Shown here: positions 1-11,785 of the stretch, one piece after another
Layout: every line of letters starts with the position of its first letter
Position numbering within the stretch: the first letter of the stretch is position 1
Assembly (NCBI RefSeq): GCF_024679245.1
Contig: NC_090172.1
Span: forward strand, 4,213,446-4,277,445
Origin: Pseudorasbora parva
Taxonomy: Eukaryota > Chordata > Actinopteri > Cypriniformes > Gobionidae
Direction: 5' to 3'
Length of the DNA: 64,000 nucleotides
Notes under the pieces: generated by a model
What the model was told of the DNA's origin: nothing
What the model saw: only the letters and a program-made list of their open reading frames with translations
The model's database searches: none
Translations under genes and position numbers: made by a program

Positions 1-1008
1 AATGATTTTAAGAGCTGCCTACTGTGCTTGGCCCCTAATGACTGTTTCCACCACAAACAATTAAGTTTCCACAACACTGTCACTATTTGCCGTATTTCAG
101 CAGATAATCCTGCCACAAACTTCTGACCCAAATTGGTTCATCAGCTTAAACAGTGGACAACTTGTCAGCTCAAACAAAAACCTTTTACTGAACAATAAAA
201 ATACACGCTTCACACCTAGATCTCCAAAATTGAAATGTGCATTATCTGATCTTCATTACAAACTGAGGAACAGAGCAATCCAACATTTATTTTCTGTATT
301 AATGGGCAGCATATGCCTTCAATATAGCTTAAATTATATTTAATCCTCAATATTGCTATAATGACTGGTGTTGAGATTGTATCTCATCGCAGCGATATGA
401 CTGAAGCTTTTGAATGCAACCCCTTGTTCTGTAGATGGATATGAATTTGACATGCCTTTTCAATTAGTCAGGTATTGAAACTGTCACGCGGGGGAAGGGA
501 GAACTGGCCAGTGCAGTTCAGCAGCATTAAATCCTAATTATCCATGGAAGGATGAAAGGGAAATGTTTTTGAGTTCATTCTTTGATCAAGATTAGATTCT
601 GAACATTAGCCATATTTCCCTCTTCATTGTATGCGCATAGGCTTCTTTGGCTATTCTTTTAAGCCAAAGGCCGTTGGCTTAAATTTGAGATTAGTTCCTT
701 TATATCAAACAAATTCCTTCGTCTCCATTTATTCACTGTTTAATTTGAGATGCATATAGAGGCTTTATGAAGGTTGTCTAACAAATAAGAAGACCGAGGC
801 AGCACATTCAAGGAAGCTATTAAGGAATAGTGCTGTTATTCTTTTGTTCGGTAATCCTCCCACCGGCCCATCATGCAATCTGTCATCCTTTTAAACAAGT
901 CTTAGCCCACAAGCTTAAATCTTCGAACTCTGCAGTTCTATCTACCATTCAAACTAATTTAAAAACATGTTTTTGTCTGGCTTTTTGTCTGTCAGAAAAT
1001 TGAAGCTA
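1..1008. other. AT-rich non-coding stretch
   Basis: No open frame with splice signals, no inverted or tandem repeat and no recognisable element was seen. It is probably intron or intergenic DNA. Confidence 0.5.
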
Positions 1009-1095
1009 TAGACCCTTTTACTGTTTGTATACAATGATGACGTAGCAACGTATGCGCGCGCATTTTGGCAACAACCTGTGGCGAGAATCCGCAGC

Positions 1096-1352
1096 ATGTC
1101 AAGCTACGTGAGCGGATTAAGCAACACAAACCTAGTAAGTTATTTTAAAAAGTTGACTTTATCAAATGGTATTCGGCTACCAGATCCGTGTACTATAGTG
1201 GAGTGGATAGAAGACGTTAGAAGATGGCCAGATATAACTTAGTGGTCGGATATATACGTATTTAGTTGAGAAACCGAGCGTGTCCACCCGAGACAAGCAT
1301 ATAAATCACTGGATGCTTATGAATACGCTGTCTGTGGGCATGTACAGAATGT
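1096..1352 (+). pseudogene. Broken N-terminus of a YqaJ/SWIM-type transposon protein
   Basis: Reading from the ATG at 1096 gives a protein beginning MSSYVSGLSNTNLVSYFKKL, then LPDPCTIVEWIEDVRRWPDI. An in-frame TAG and a frameshift follow. The adjacent frame then gives YLVEKPSVSTRDK and, after another shift back, AYKSLDAYEYAVCGHVQN. This order (LPDP, W, PDI, DIY-YL-EKP, AYKSLDAY, CGHVQ) is what I remember from the N-terminus of fish proteins that carry SWIM and YqaJ recombinase domains. The catalytic YqaJ part is absent because sequence after about 1352 no longer codes. The start lies just inside the left TIR, as expected for the second gene of an ISL2EU-type element. It cannot make protein as it stands. 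Homology is from memory and needs a search. Confidence 0.62.
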
Positions 1353-1726
1353 CCAATACAATTTTCTACATTTATTCTTATTCTTCACACAGACATACAT
1401 TTATCCTTTTCCTTACATTTTATGTTGTTATTGATTCGTATGTGTAGACACACTTGTTTAAAGTTTAATTTTGTAATGCTATAGTACTTTAATCGCAACT
1501 ATGTTGCTTGCATACATTTGTCAGATGGTTATTTTGCAATTAAACTATTAATAAAATCATTACAAATGAAATTGATAAGTACTGTGATTATTGATATGAT
1601 AATCTGTGGATGGGGGGTACAATACACACCAGTGGCAGCCAATGTTGGGAGGTTTATTATAAATAATTAACTTTCAAGTGCAGTAAATGTTTTACAAATG
1701 ATTTTTTTTTATGCGAGCATTTTTAT

Positions 1727-1876
1727 GTCCTCGTTCCAATCAATGCATTTAATCGCCTGCAGCCACAGGTCCCGCCGGTTCTTTTGAAACGGCCGTGATC
1801 CTGTCGGAATCCTTTAAAACTTAAGCCCATTGGTGGAATAGCGATTAGTGCAACCGAAAACGCAACAGCCAGACAT
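1727..1876 (-). pseudogene. Broken THAP zinc-finger domain (transposase N-terminus)
   Basis: On the minus strand from the ATG at 1876 the frame reads MSGCCVFGCTNRYSTNGLKF, then a stop (TAA where TAC/Tyr is expected), then RIP and later RRDLWLQAIKCIDWNEDI. This is the front of a THAP domain: Cys-x2-4-Cys (CVFGC), the RIP/RFP turn, and the conserved Trp (LWLQAI) followed by IDWNED. A one-base shift recovers KNARI, which usually leads into the CS-HF half, but here the sequence runs into a poly-T tract and the last Cys and His are lost. THAP domains bind DNA in the P-element, Kolobok and ISL2EU transposases. One nonsense mutation, one frameshift and a 3' truncation make it a pseudogene. Confidence 0.7.
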
Positions 1877-2007
1877 TTTGATGCTGGGAAACCGTTTTGA
1901 TAAACTTTCGGAGTTGCTAACACGTTAGAACCACTAGGGAACAACACCACTTCCGTTGCCAAAATGCGCGCGCAACTCTTTGATCACGTGGGCTGTAAAA
2001 GGGTCTA

Positions 2008-2433
2008 TTTACTTTCATAATACATGTTCCAGGTCTTATTGTGCACGATTTATCAGTACACATTTTTCAGAGGAAATCAAGAAAAAATTGTGCATGAACT
2101 TTAATTTCAAGTGTATTGACTTGATAAAAAAGTATAAATTAAATAAAGTGCCGTAGGTTTTTCAGGTTGAAAAACTAAAACGCTGGTAAAAAAAATAAAA
2201 CACTGTATAATTTACATGAAAAAAACTAATTGAAGGGCAGTGAGTGATTTTCTCTTTCTTTCTTTTGTTGTTTGATTTAACATTTACATTAAAGATATGG
2301 ACAGCAGTTGCTATATTAGGCTGCTGTCACTTTAAGACAGAATGCACAGATCCAGTATATTTTCACTTTTTTCCAATTGTTATGCTCACTACTATGGAGG
2401 ACCAAATCTGCAGAAATTAAGTAACTAAATGAA

Positions 2434-2468
<35 letters not shown>

Positions 2469-3026
2469 ATATACACATATGAAAAGGAATAAACAGATAA
2501 ATAGATAAATAAGTGTGATAATAGGAAAATAAATAACAGAATAAACGACTTGATAAAATAAATATTCATTTTTAAATAATTTTAATCAAATTGAATTTAG
2601 TATTTTAGTATTAGTATTTAGCGTCCATTTTGAGTATTGGACGCATTTCAAATATTTCAGTATCAATATGTATCAAAAATCTATATTTTTGACAACACTG
2701 CATTGCACTTAGTTTATTTCAGATGCATTTTTAAAAGATTACAGTTAAAAAAAATGTATTTAAAATTCAACCCACCAAAGTGTCTAGTAGTAGTGACTTT
2801 GTTGCACTTTGTTGGTCACCGATATAAAGCCTATATTTATGACATTATACTATTTAAAGCTAGTAAATGACACGGGCATAACAATTTTGACAATTGTGTT
2901 CATATTTGTTTACAGCATTGAGCTCTCTCTTGCAGCTTATTGTGCTTAACCGTTTTAAACGCCAAGCACTTCCCTTGTTTTATTTTCTCAGTCATGCATG
3001 TTTCTTTATCACTCTAACATGTCAAT
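2008..3026. other. AT-rich non-coding stretch with an AAAT tract
   Basis: Holds an (AAAT)n/(ATAA)n simple repeat at about 2432-2470 and several long A/T runs. Short open frames here have no family resemblance and no splice-site support. Confidence 0.5.
2432..2470. repeat. (AAAT)n microsatellite
   Basis: About ten uninterrupted copies of a 4-base AAAT unit. Confidence 0.9.
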
Positions 3027-3750
3027 GGGCCCTATTTTAACGATCTGAAACGCAAGTGTCAAAGCGCAAAGCGCAAGTAACTTTGTGGGCGGGTCTCGGC
3101 GCTGTTGCTATTTTCCCGGCGGGATAAATGGCTCTTGCGCCCGGCGCAAATCTAAAATGGGTTGGTCTGAAGTAGCTTCATTATTCATAGGTGTGGTTTG
3201 GGCGTAACGTGAATAAACCAATCAGAGCGTCATCCAACATTCCCTTTAAAAGCAGGTGCGCAAGTTCCATTATGGATTGCTATTATTATGTCGTATTTAC
3301 CAGGCGCACGCCAGGAGCGGTTCACAGCCTGAATAATTTGTAAGCTAGATTTATGCCTATTTTTTCACATCTTCGTGGCACACCACAAAGATTTCCGTCA
3401 TCTCATGTGTTAATATGTTTTTAGTGTAACAATTTATGATTTGCAAAAACAACTGTTGCATCTGTGTAGATTTCATGAGCAAAGTGTATGCACGCGCCAC
3501 TGACTTTAGACGAGGTTTTTTCTGGTCAGTGGCGCAGTTTTTTAATGGAACAGCAAAATAGCACCAGGGATTGTTTGCGCCGGAACACGCCTCCTTTTTT
3601 TGCGCTGAACCGCCCAGGGAGCGCAAGTTCATTCACTAGTTTAGCAGCGTGCTTCTGTGGAGGGAAAAGCGCGCTTTGCGCGGGTGCAAAATAGGAATGA
3701 CACATGCGGCGGTGTACAAAGTCAATTGCGCTGTGTGCAAGATAGGGCCC
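3027..3750. mobile_element. Non-autonomous TIR transposon with GGGCCCTAT ends
   Basis: The left end reads GGGCCCTATTTTAACGATCT and the right end reverse-complements to GGGCCCTATCTTGCACAC. The ends are followed by GCGCAA-rich subterminal motifs on both sides. No transposase frame is present, and 724 bp is a typical MITE-like length. I recognise the end type as a very common cyprinid family but cannot decide between hAT and PIF/Harbinger. No convincing target duplication was found. A relative sits in the opposite orientation near 54.2-54.75 kb. Confidence 0.7.
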
Positions 3751-4270
3751 AAAATCTTTAAGTAGTGCTGAGCTAAGTCAAATGAGTAACTTAAGTTAAA
3801 TACAACATTTTGTATACATAGAACATATTCAGAAACGCAAGCGCACGTTCAAAAGTTTGGTTAATTTAGATTTCATTAGAATTTATGTTCACAGACAACA
3901 TCACTTAACTCATAAACAACTAAAACACATGTCCACAAGGTACATTTTCGAGTATAGTAATTAAAACAAACTTCCAACCTACCTTTTTAATCCGAGTCCC
4001 GAGCAGGTCCCGAGAGAAAAAGAAAATGGCGGTTGAGCAGAACATTTTCAGACAGGCTCCTGCGTCAAGACGTCAGAAAAAAAACGTCTGACGCGGGTGT
4101 CCTTAAAGGGAAATCATACTTTGGGTGAAAGTGAGATTTTGAATCTATCTGAATTTCTATGCGTTTAAGTTGAAAAAAGTGTACAATAATCCATTACAAT
4201 TGGGAAAGCAGAAATACCAAGTAAATAGTAATCCAACTTTCACCCAGGTTCACTTTTTACAGTGTATTTA
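3751..4270. other. Unassigned stretch, possible short repeat fragments
   Basis: Contains CCTTAAAGGGAAATCA near 4103, which resembles the start of TTAA-type elements, and a loosely complementary CACCC-rich block near 4240. No partner end could be placed, so no element is called. Confidence 0.3.
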
Positions 4271-4370
4271 TTAACATCCCTCCATCACATTACATTACGT
4301 CGACGCAAAATATGCGCGTCGATTCGTCAGACTCAAAATAAAGATGGCGGCGCCGGAGAGTAGTAGCAAC

Positions 4371-4433
4371 CATAGATGTACATAATAAAGTATATTATGT
4401 AATTAAGTATATTATTTATTATGTATATCTATG
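4371..4433. mobile_element. 63-bp MITE with 8-bp target-site duplication
   Basis: The element begins CATAGATGTACATA and ends TATGTATATCTATG, so the 14-bp terminal inverted repeats match at 13 of 14 positions. It is flanked on both sides by GTAGCAAC (4363-4370 and 4434-4441), a perfect 8-bp direct repeat. An 8-bp duplication fits hAT-type integration. The core is pure A/T-rich sequence with no coding capacity. It is inserted in the hAT-like remnant around it. Confidence 0.75.
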
Positions 4434-5518
4434 GTAGCAACACGAGTGGCTCCTCAGACTTTCAGAAGTGCAAGGCTTGCGGGTTGGCCACAGTATATGG
4501 GGTTGGCGCGCGGTGCGCACGGAGCATCACAGGCATGCGCGCACGCGTTTTGTTGTCACGGCTAAATTTCTGCACACAGGAAGACAGATGTTTTGGTAAT
4601 ATTTTATGTATTTTAATCACAAAAACAAACGTGTGCATCAAGTGAAAGCATCGGACACATTGGCTCCGTTACCTAATAAGCTGTTTTAAATTTAAAATGT
4701 TCAATGTCTAATCGCGCTGATGTGACCGAGGGTATCCATCCTCTAAGTGAGCAGTTTCATCCCAGGACTATTCCGGTTTTAAACGGAGTATTGGCGCCCG
4801 TAATGCACACTACATGTAACTTTTTTCACTGTCATGCCGCGGATGCGCGTGGTGTTTCTGTTGCGTGTCAGCCACGGGGCTGCGTGGCGTTTTCTCTGCC
4901 TTTGCACACTAGAAGCGTGTCTGACGCGGCGCTGCTGCTGCTATTGATGCGGAGGGAAGCCCTATTCCTAATGTTAAACATAAATAGCCTACTGATACAG
5001 CAAAGAAAACGTCGGGAGTAGCCACATATCTATGGTATTGACGGCAAAATAGGCTATATAATATTTCGTTCTGTATTGACAGTTGCAATATTTCAAAATC
5101 GATAATTGACGTTTTTTATTATTACAATTAGGCCTATATCTGCATTTATGTAAACCTACAGACTTTCAAACATGAAAATGTAATTTAATAATATGTATTC
5201 GTGTCAAAATGATATATAAACATCTTTTCCTATTCTATTTTGCCTGGAGACGCTCCCAACACGTGAAAAATAGGCGCTCTTCTATTTCTAGCATGCACGC
5301 GTTTTCCGCGCGTCACAGTCAGTGTGCAGAACCTGTTAACATGGGAGCCGAAACAAAAACGGACACGCCACGCAGCCGAGACGCTCACGCTTGCAGTGTG
5401 TCCCCGGATTTGATTAACCAACTTGTTGATATTTAATCGATGGGCATAGCCTGTAGGCTGAGTTGCATACATAGAAAAATCGTATAATATGTTTCTTTGT
5501 TGTAGGTTAATACTTATT

Positions 5519-5520
<2 letters not shown>

Positions 5521-5589
<69 letters not shown>
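5521..5589. repeat. (TG)n microsatellite
   Basis: About 34 uninterrupted TG dinucleotides. Confidence 0.95.
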
Positions 5590-5591
<2 letters not shown>

Positions 5592-6588
5592 CCTACTTTA
5601 TGTTTTCAAGGTTTTATTGAATGCATTGCTCTTGTATAGTCTTACTTTGGAATTTTAAGAGCAATAAACATATATTGCAATGTTAAGGAATTCGTTTTTT
5701 CATTCAGATAATTAAATCAACATGTATAAATTACTATTAGGCAATTAATGGGTAGATAATCGGTAATCGAATCGAATCGTAACCGAATCGGTCAGGAAAA
5801 ATTAATCGTTAGATTAATCGATGCATCGAAAAAATAATCGCTAGATTAATCGTTTAAAAAATAATCGTTTATCCCAGCCCTACTACTTTCTGTTTCTACA
5901 GATGTCATGTAGGCCATGCAGACTGTTGGATAATGCAAACAGATGCTTATTCCAATAGCAAACTATTTAGATTCTAATTGGCCGGTTCTCATTTAGCCCT
6001 GTTTTGTTCTGGTGTGGAGAATTAAATCACTTCCACGTAGAGATTTTTTCCTTCATTGAATATTTTGTTTCATCTAGAAGTGTTTAATTAAATGTATACA
6101 TAAAATAGGTTTTAATTTTGAGCTGTTTTATAGTTCTGCTGTATTTTGAAACAACACAGCAATCTTAACCACCAACTTGCCAGAAAAAACTACACTACGG
6201 TGAACATTAGCCTTTGGAGAAAGCATTAGTTGCACCACAAGCTATGGTGAAATATCTTGTTACATTGAAGCTAGATCATAATTGTTTCATAAAGAGTAAA
6301 TATTAAAAATTGTCAGCTGGTTCTGTGCATTCTAATTAGTTTTAATATATTATTTAGCAAACAAAGAAATGAGGCACAGCATTAAATTATAATGTGAAAC
6401 AGCTGCACTAATCAATAAAATAAATAAAACATCTTTGCTACTGAGAAGCTACATGATTACAAAAATAGCACTCTGATGAGAAATGTAGTTAAACAGCTTT
6501 TGCTACTTGTTGAGACACTAGTTACCCACAATGATCAGTGGATCCACATTTACTGTATCTAGTAAAATAAACTAGAGGGACATTTTGC

Positions 6589-6591
<3 letters not shown>

Positions 6592-6625
<34 letters not shown>
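6592..6625. repeat. (AC)n microsatellite
   Basis: About 16 AC dinucleotides. Confidence 0.95.
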
Positions 6626-6626
<1 letters not shown>

Positions 6627-7236
6627 ATATGCTGGCCTGTCGCAAGGGGGATGGGAGGCCATGTGCGAATGTGATGTGTAAGGCCCAGGGGTAGTTACAT
6701 TAAAGGGGGTCTATATTGACGAACAATTAGTTGTTAATGTGGATATTTTAAAATAAAATAAAAAAATGTGTATATTAAGTTCAACAGCATTGGGTTCAAG
6801 AAGTTAAAATGTAACTCAACTGCGCAGTGCGCACATTTTTACCCTTAAATTATGTTCTATGTATGGGTCAAATTTCCATTACAGATTTGCTCAAAATCGT
6901 TGTGATATTTAGGCTACTAAATGTCAATAAAAAATCTATTGCCAAATGACACGTTTTCATTAACCGCTTTTATGCGACTAAAATTTTTTTTTTCCTCTCA
7001 TGATAAGTCATTCCAAAAAGTATGCAGCATAAGTCTAGACTTATGTATATCCCAGCCATTGTTTTTAATGGAAGGAGACATATAGGCGTTTTATGCAAGC
7101 ATTAATTTAAATGCAAATGCAAGCATTCATTTTTTGTTTTAACATTTCGTTTTTTTGGCTTTGAATTTCTTTTTTTAGAAATATTAACTGAATTTAAGAA
7201 ATGCTTTTAAAATTAAAAAACTTTGCTTTTAGTAAA

Positions 7237-7336
<100 letters not shown>

Positions 7337-8195
7337 AAGACAGTGTTTGTAGTGAGTGCATGCTAAATAATCTGTTCCCTGAATCAAAGACCTTTGTGAG
7401 TGTAACCTACACAAAAGTAGATCGTTTATAGTTTATAAATATGTTTAGCACTTATCTGTATGGCTAAAAATGTAGTAGTATTGCGAGTTATATCCATTTT
7501 CATAAAGGAAAATGTCCATCAGAATGCACCAGCGCCTTCATCGGCTATGGGTTAAAGAAAAAGTTGCAAATTTAATTAGGCTATGTTTTAAAATTAGCCT
7601 TCAATATATATTTTTTCATATGTTGATTATGAATAGTGAGCAGCATAAGTTAGATAGGCTATACATAAGATGCGCATATGTCTGGAGACATGGGGTTGGG
7701 TCAGGCATGACCACTTCATTGAGTATTGTTTTGAATAAAAGTCTTTCTTTAAAGTGAATTTAGTTTTGTTTTGAGCACTGATTTCTAGTGTAGCCTATAT
7801 ATTTTGAACTTCTTAGGTAGTCTAATATATCTATGGTTTCAGAGGCAGCCAAAATCAGAATTTGAATGGCCCGAATAAAGCTCTCTCTAGGGGCCTGACA
7901 TGCGATGCCGCGCTGAGTGACATATGCGCACGAATCGCTGTCTCAAGTTAGCCCACTACATAATAAAATTTGAACAAGCAGAATAATACAGCATCACGGT
8001 ACACATTTTTAGCTATGTCTATGTCTTTTAACTATTATAGTATTTTAAAGGACAAAAACTAACTATTGTTTTTTCACATTGTCAGCTGTCACTTTACTTT
8101 GTGCGAGGCCCTGTGCGGTCGCACACTTGGCACAGCCCTTTCGACGGTACTGTATATATGTATTAAGGCGAAAGAGGCTGAAAACAGCACGAGCG

Positions 8196-8196
<1 letters not shown>

Positions 8197-8284
<88 letters not shown>

Positions 8285-8294
8285 GTGTGTGTGT
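8197..8294. repeat. (GT)n microsatellite
   Basis: About 48 GT dinucleotides with one interruption near 8283. Confidence 0.95.
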
Positions 8295-8914
8295 AAAATG
8301 AAACCACACCATTCATTCACACAGAGACATGCAGAACATGCAGGATCCATATTTAAATAGCAGTAAATCATAGTAAATAGTAGTAAATTAAATAGACGCA
8401 TCGCGGAAATCATAGGGCCTACATGCTTCTTGTGAATCTTTCATCTGCTAATCTTGAAGGAACATTCATTCATTTCAAACCGATATGTGGGCGTATCACC
8501 ACACGAGTGTAAGTAAATCTTGCAGGGGCTGAATTTATCCACGTCTCCTGCGAGACAACTCAAGTATGCAGAGGGACCTCATATCTGCAGCTCTCTTAAA
8601 AGCCCTGATTGTGTCAAGCTCTTTTAGTGTGAGGGTGGGGGGGAGGAAATAGTGTTGTGAAAAGCTTGTGCTTCTCGAATGCTGTGATACAATCATACGA
8701 CTCTCTGATGGTCGGGAGGAAATAAGATGACCTGCGCCTTCCCCCCGACAGATTAGATAGATGTCACCTTTCTTATGAAAGTGCCAGTCAATTTCGCCTC
8801 TCCTATGTGCTGCCTATCAATTACAGGGAAGAGAAGCCTTTCAAAGCAGCCCTGCTTTCTGTGCGTGGTAACCAAGTGGCTGAACACAGCTCATTGTTTC
8901 CTCTCTCTTTTCAG

Positions 8915-9017
8915 TATCCCCAGATCAGTGAGGAGTCGACTTCTCCATTTGTCTTCATTTGCTCCAACCCCCAGGAGTTGGTGGTGAAATTTCCCATGAA
9001 AGGGAAACACAAGATTT
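8915..9017 (+). CDS. Internal coding exon of an unidentified host gene (partial)
   Basis: The segment is preceded by a strong pyrimidine tract and CAG (CCTCTCTCTTTTCAG) and followed by GTAAGT. Of the three forward frames only one stays open across the 103 bp. It encodes 34 residues starting YPQISEESTSPFVF and ending VVKFPMKGKHKI, plus one base, so the exon is phase 0 at its 5' side and phase 1 at its 3' side. Codon choice is GC-richer than the flanking DNA. I do not recognise the family and will not name it. No other exon that continues this reading frame was found in the following 55 kb, which suggests very long introns or that the gene leaves the window. The alternative is a chance splice-like island, but both signals plus the open frame make an exon more likely. 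Confidence 0.65.
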
Positions 9018-9321
9018 GTAAGTCCTGCCTGCCTCTTTTCATGTGCTAGTCGTTCACCCTTTCTGCACTCTCACAATTCAACACATGCATAAACCCCAAT
9101 GAGCAGCAATTTTAAGCATCCTATAGGCCACTACACACACACGAAGGTAGGCAAATTCATTATGCTGCCACGTTCATTATGCAACAAATTCATTATGCTT
9201 TTGCAAGCACGGGTCACATATTATGCGATGTTTGCTAAACATAATGTTTGGTAATCAAAAATGGCACACTGATGCAAATGATATTAATAAATGTGTTAAA
9301 GCAAATGTTTTTGAGAAGCAT
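9018..9321. other. Short intron-like gap
   Basis: No recognisable feature; CATTATG-type short direct repeats near 9155-9200 only. Confidence 0.4.
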
Positions 9322-10831
9322 TTAAAGGGATAGTTCATCCAAAAATGAAAATGTGATGTTTATCTGCTGACCCCCAGGGCATCCAATATGTAGGTGTGTT
9401 TGTTTCTTCAGTAGAACACAAATGAAGATTTTAACTCAACCGTTGCTCATATAATGCATGTCAATGAGGTGTGTTTCTATGAGAGTAAAAAACACACAGA
9501 CATACGAATCCATATTAAACTCTGTGGCTTGTGGCGACACATTGATGTCTTAAGACAAAAAACAATCGGTTTCTGTGAGAAACACAACAGTATTTATTAT
9601 TTACCTCATATCAGACGAATCTTATCTAGTGTTTCCCATCGCCATTACTTCTGTCGAAGAAGGTCAAAATACCAGTGTGATCATAGATATATATAAGATA
9701 CATAGATATCATATATTTCTGTTTATTTAGGCGCGCTATGCTTTTCCGTGTTGGGCAATGAGCGTGCGCACAGCATCCTGTCAGTAATCGCACTTTTATT
9801 ATTTATTTTCGTCAACTGAAATCTGTGTAGATTATCATAAATATAACACATGTATTTATCACAAGGGTCTCTGCAGCAAAAGCGAAAGTACCAGCAGGTG
9901 AAATGTTTCAAAATATCTCTTTGCACCAGGTTCAATAGCCTGAAAGGATAGGCCTATTTTAAAGATTGTATATGATTGTGTATGTGTATATTATATATAT
10001 TATTATTTTATGACTTTTTTGTTGTTGTTGTTGCAAAATAGACACATTTATTGTGTAATTCTCCCCATTTTCTTTATTGGAATGAATGATGATGAAAAAG
10101 TTATTTTGTTTTTAACCCTCAAGCCTGATTGACAGATGACTGTGTTAGACATCGGAAATGCAAACGCAAAGGGGATTGCGCGATTCCATTTGAATTTTGT
10201 GCAGGTTGTTGCAGGACACGGAGGAAATGAAATGGCAAACGTGGGACTTTTAAGACATTGGAAATGCAATTGCAAATAGACTTTGCTTTTCCATTTGAAA
10301 TATGGCAATCCTTGTGCGTTCACGTAAACGAAAATGCAAACAGAAATGCGCGATTTATAAAAACTGCGTTTGGATTATGGCACATTTTATGCGTCCACAA
10401 ATTGAAAATGCAATTGCTAATACAATATATATATAGTTTCCTCATTGCTGCATGCGCGGATCGGTCAAATGAGGAATCTACATACATATATCTATGATTG
10501 CGCCAGTATTTTGATGCTGGGAATGCTAGATGAGATTCGTCTGATATGAGGTAAATAATAAATACTGTTGTGTTTCTCACAGATTGTTTTGTGTCTTAAG
10601 ACATCAATGTGTCGCCACGAGCCACAGGGTTTAAATATGGATTCGTATGTCTGTGTGTTTTTTGATCTCTTTTTGATGTACACACCATTGACATACATTA
10701 TATGAGCAACGGTTGAGTTAAAAATCTTCACTCGAGTTCTACTGAAGAAACAAACACACCTACATCTTGGATGCCCTGGGGGTCAGCAGATAAACATCAC
10801 ATTCTCATTTTTGGTTGAACTATCCCTTTAA
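9322..10831. mobile_element. TTAA-bounded foldback transposon (TTAAAGGGATAGTTC family)
   Basis: The element starts TTAAAGGGATAGTTCATCC and ends in GGTTGAACTATCCCTTTAA. The inverted arms are about 350-370 bp long (9322-9695 and 10483-10831) with many substitutions and small indels, so the copy is not very young. The loop of about 790 bp holds several related blocks such as GGAAATGCAA and GAAAATGCAA, and no transposase. TTAA at both borders is the target site typical of Kolobok and piggyBac elements. The end sequence is one of the commonest in cyprinid genomes (Angel/Kolobok-N-like, from memory). Apparent open frames on both strands inside it are arm artefacts. Confidence 0.75.
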
Positions 10832-11785
10832 TGTACTTTTGCACTTCAGAGAGAAGGCAATCCCATACATTTTCACACTTCACAGCAGAGCTATGATTTT
10901 ACACACACACCTTCTACTGTAACTGGTATTCAAAATATTACATTTTGTCTAATGACCGTATGTTTACACCACTCTTTTCATGCAACATGTCACGTTTTTC
11001 ATGTAGCACTGGCCTTTATCATTTAATGTGCATTGTTGTCTTCACTATCATCTAGCTTTGGTTCCCTTTGGTTATGATCAAGGTTTTTTTTTTAATTTAT
11101 GCCGACACATTGTGGATGTCCAAATAATCGCATCTTTTAGGCATTGCCAATTATAATGGTAGCAAATTTGATTTGCATGAGTTTGAAAAGAGAAACATTA
11201 AATTACTATAAAATATCCTCTGTAATATTGTGGAGATTGTACCATAGCATATATCAATGGCCTACCATTTGATTTGTCAATCGTTTGATTTTTTGGGGGG
11301 GATTTTTTTTTAGTGGCTATGAAGATCAAAGCAGATGATTAATGTTAAAATATTCAGACAAAGTAAAACAAACAATTGTCAGTCTGAACAAAAGACGGCA
11401 CTCCAGCTGGTCCTTTCCCCTGGGCGTTTCCTGGGCTTGACGTCAAAGCTCGGGATAGTCACTAATGAAGGGTTTTGGGTCTGCATGTTCTTGTGGTGCC
11501 ATCAGCCAATCAGAATGATAAGTCACATGGCATTTACGGCCAAAAGTCACCTCATGCCAGTGTACTTGGAAGGGCCTGCACCAGCTGAGAAGCTGCCATT
11601 GAGATGAATTGGAATGCTAACTGATGAATGTTAGGTTTTTTGGGGAAATGATAGAATGTCTTGTTCCAGCCACATGATCCAGATTTTGTCACCAGACATT
11701 ATTAAAAAAAACTATATATGATGAAAGAAACATCTCAGTTTGTCCAACAAATACGATTAGTTTTAAAGTAATGCATAGTTTCTAT
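10832..11785. other. Non-coding stretch
   Basis: AT-rich at the left. A block of more balanced composition at about 11390-11610 gives a 90-codon open frame with no recognisable motif and no splice signals, so I do not call it a gene. Confidence 0.4.

Larger units (their letters stand above)
1009..2007. mobile_element. ISL2EU-like two-gene DNA transposon remnant with TIRs
   Basis: The left end reads TAGACCCTTTTAC and the right end GTAAAAGGGTCTA-like (GCTGTAAAAGGGTCTA). A second matched block, GCGCGCGCATTTTGGCAAC at the left and its reverse complement at the right, lies just inside. The terminal inverted repeats span about 50-65 bp with small indels. A TA at both borders could be a 2-bp target duplication. 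Two broken coding segments point inwards from the two ends: a YqaJ/SWIM-type N-terminus on + and a THAP domain on -. From memory, ISL2EU elements carry a THAP transposase plus a YqaJ nuclease and make 2-bp duplications, which fits. The middle of both genes is missing, so this is an internally deleted, dead copy. Family name is inference. Confidence 0.7.
4271..5881 (-). mobile_element. hAT-like element remnant, one end identified
   Basis: The right end, read on the minus strand, starts TAGGGCTGGGATAAACGAT and is followed by stacked AATCG/GATTAATCG motifs. That is the usual subterminal style of fish hAT elements with CAGGGCTGGG-like ends. Part of the interior, about 4850-5060, is clearly homologous to 43383-43600 (shared GTGGCGTTTTCT and CTACTGATACAGCAAAGA). 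The left limit is set only by where similar GC-rich, CpG-bearing sequence begins and is uncertain. There is no intact transposase frame. A TG microsatellite sits inside. Confidence 0.45.

Noticed and set aside
4103..4260. A further TTAAAGGG element
   Set aside because: Only one possible end (CCTTAAAGGGAAATCA) is visible and no inverted partner could be located.
9682..10496. Apparent nested element with CATAGATATATA ends inside 9322-10831, resembling the 63-bp MITE
   Set aside because: The motifs are simply the inner tips of the long inverted arms; no direct target duplication surrounds them.
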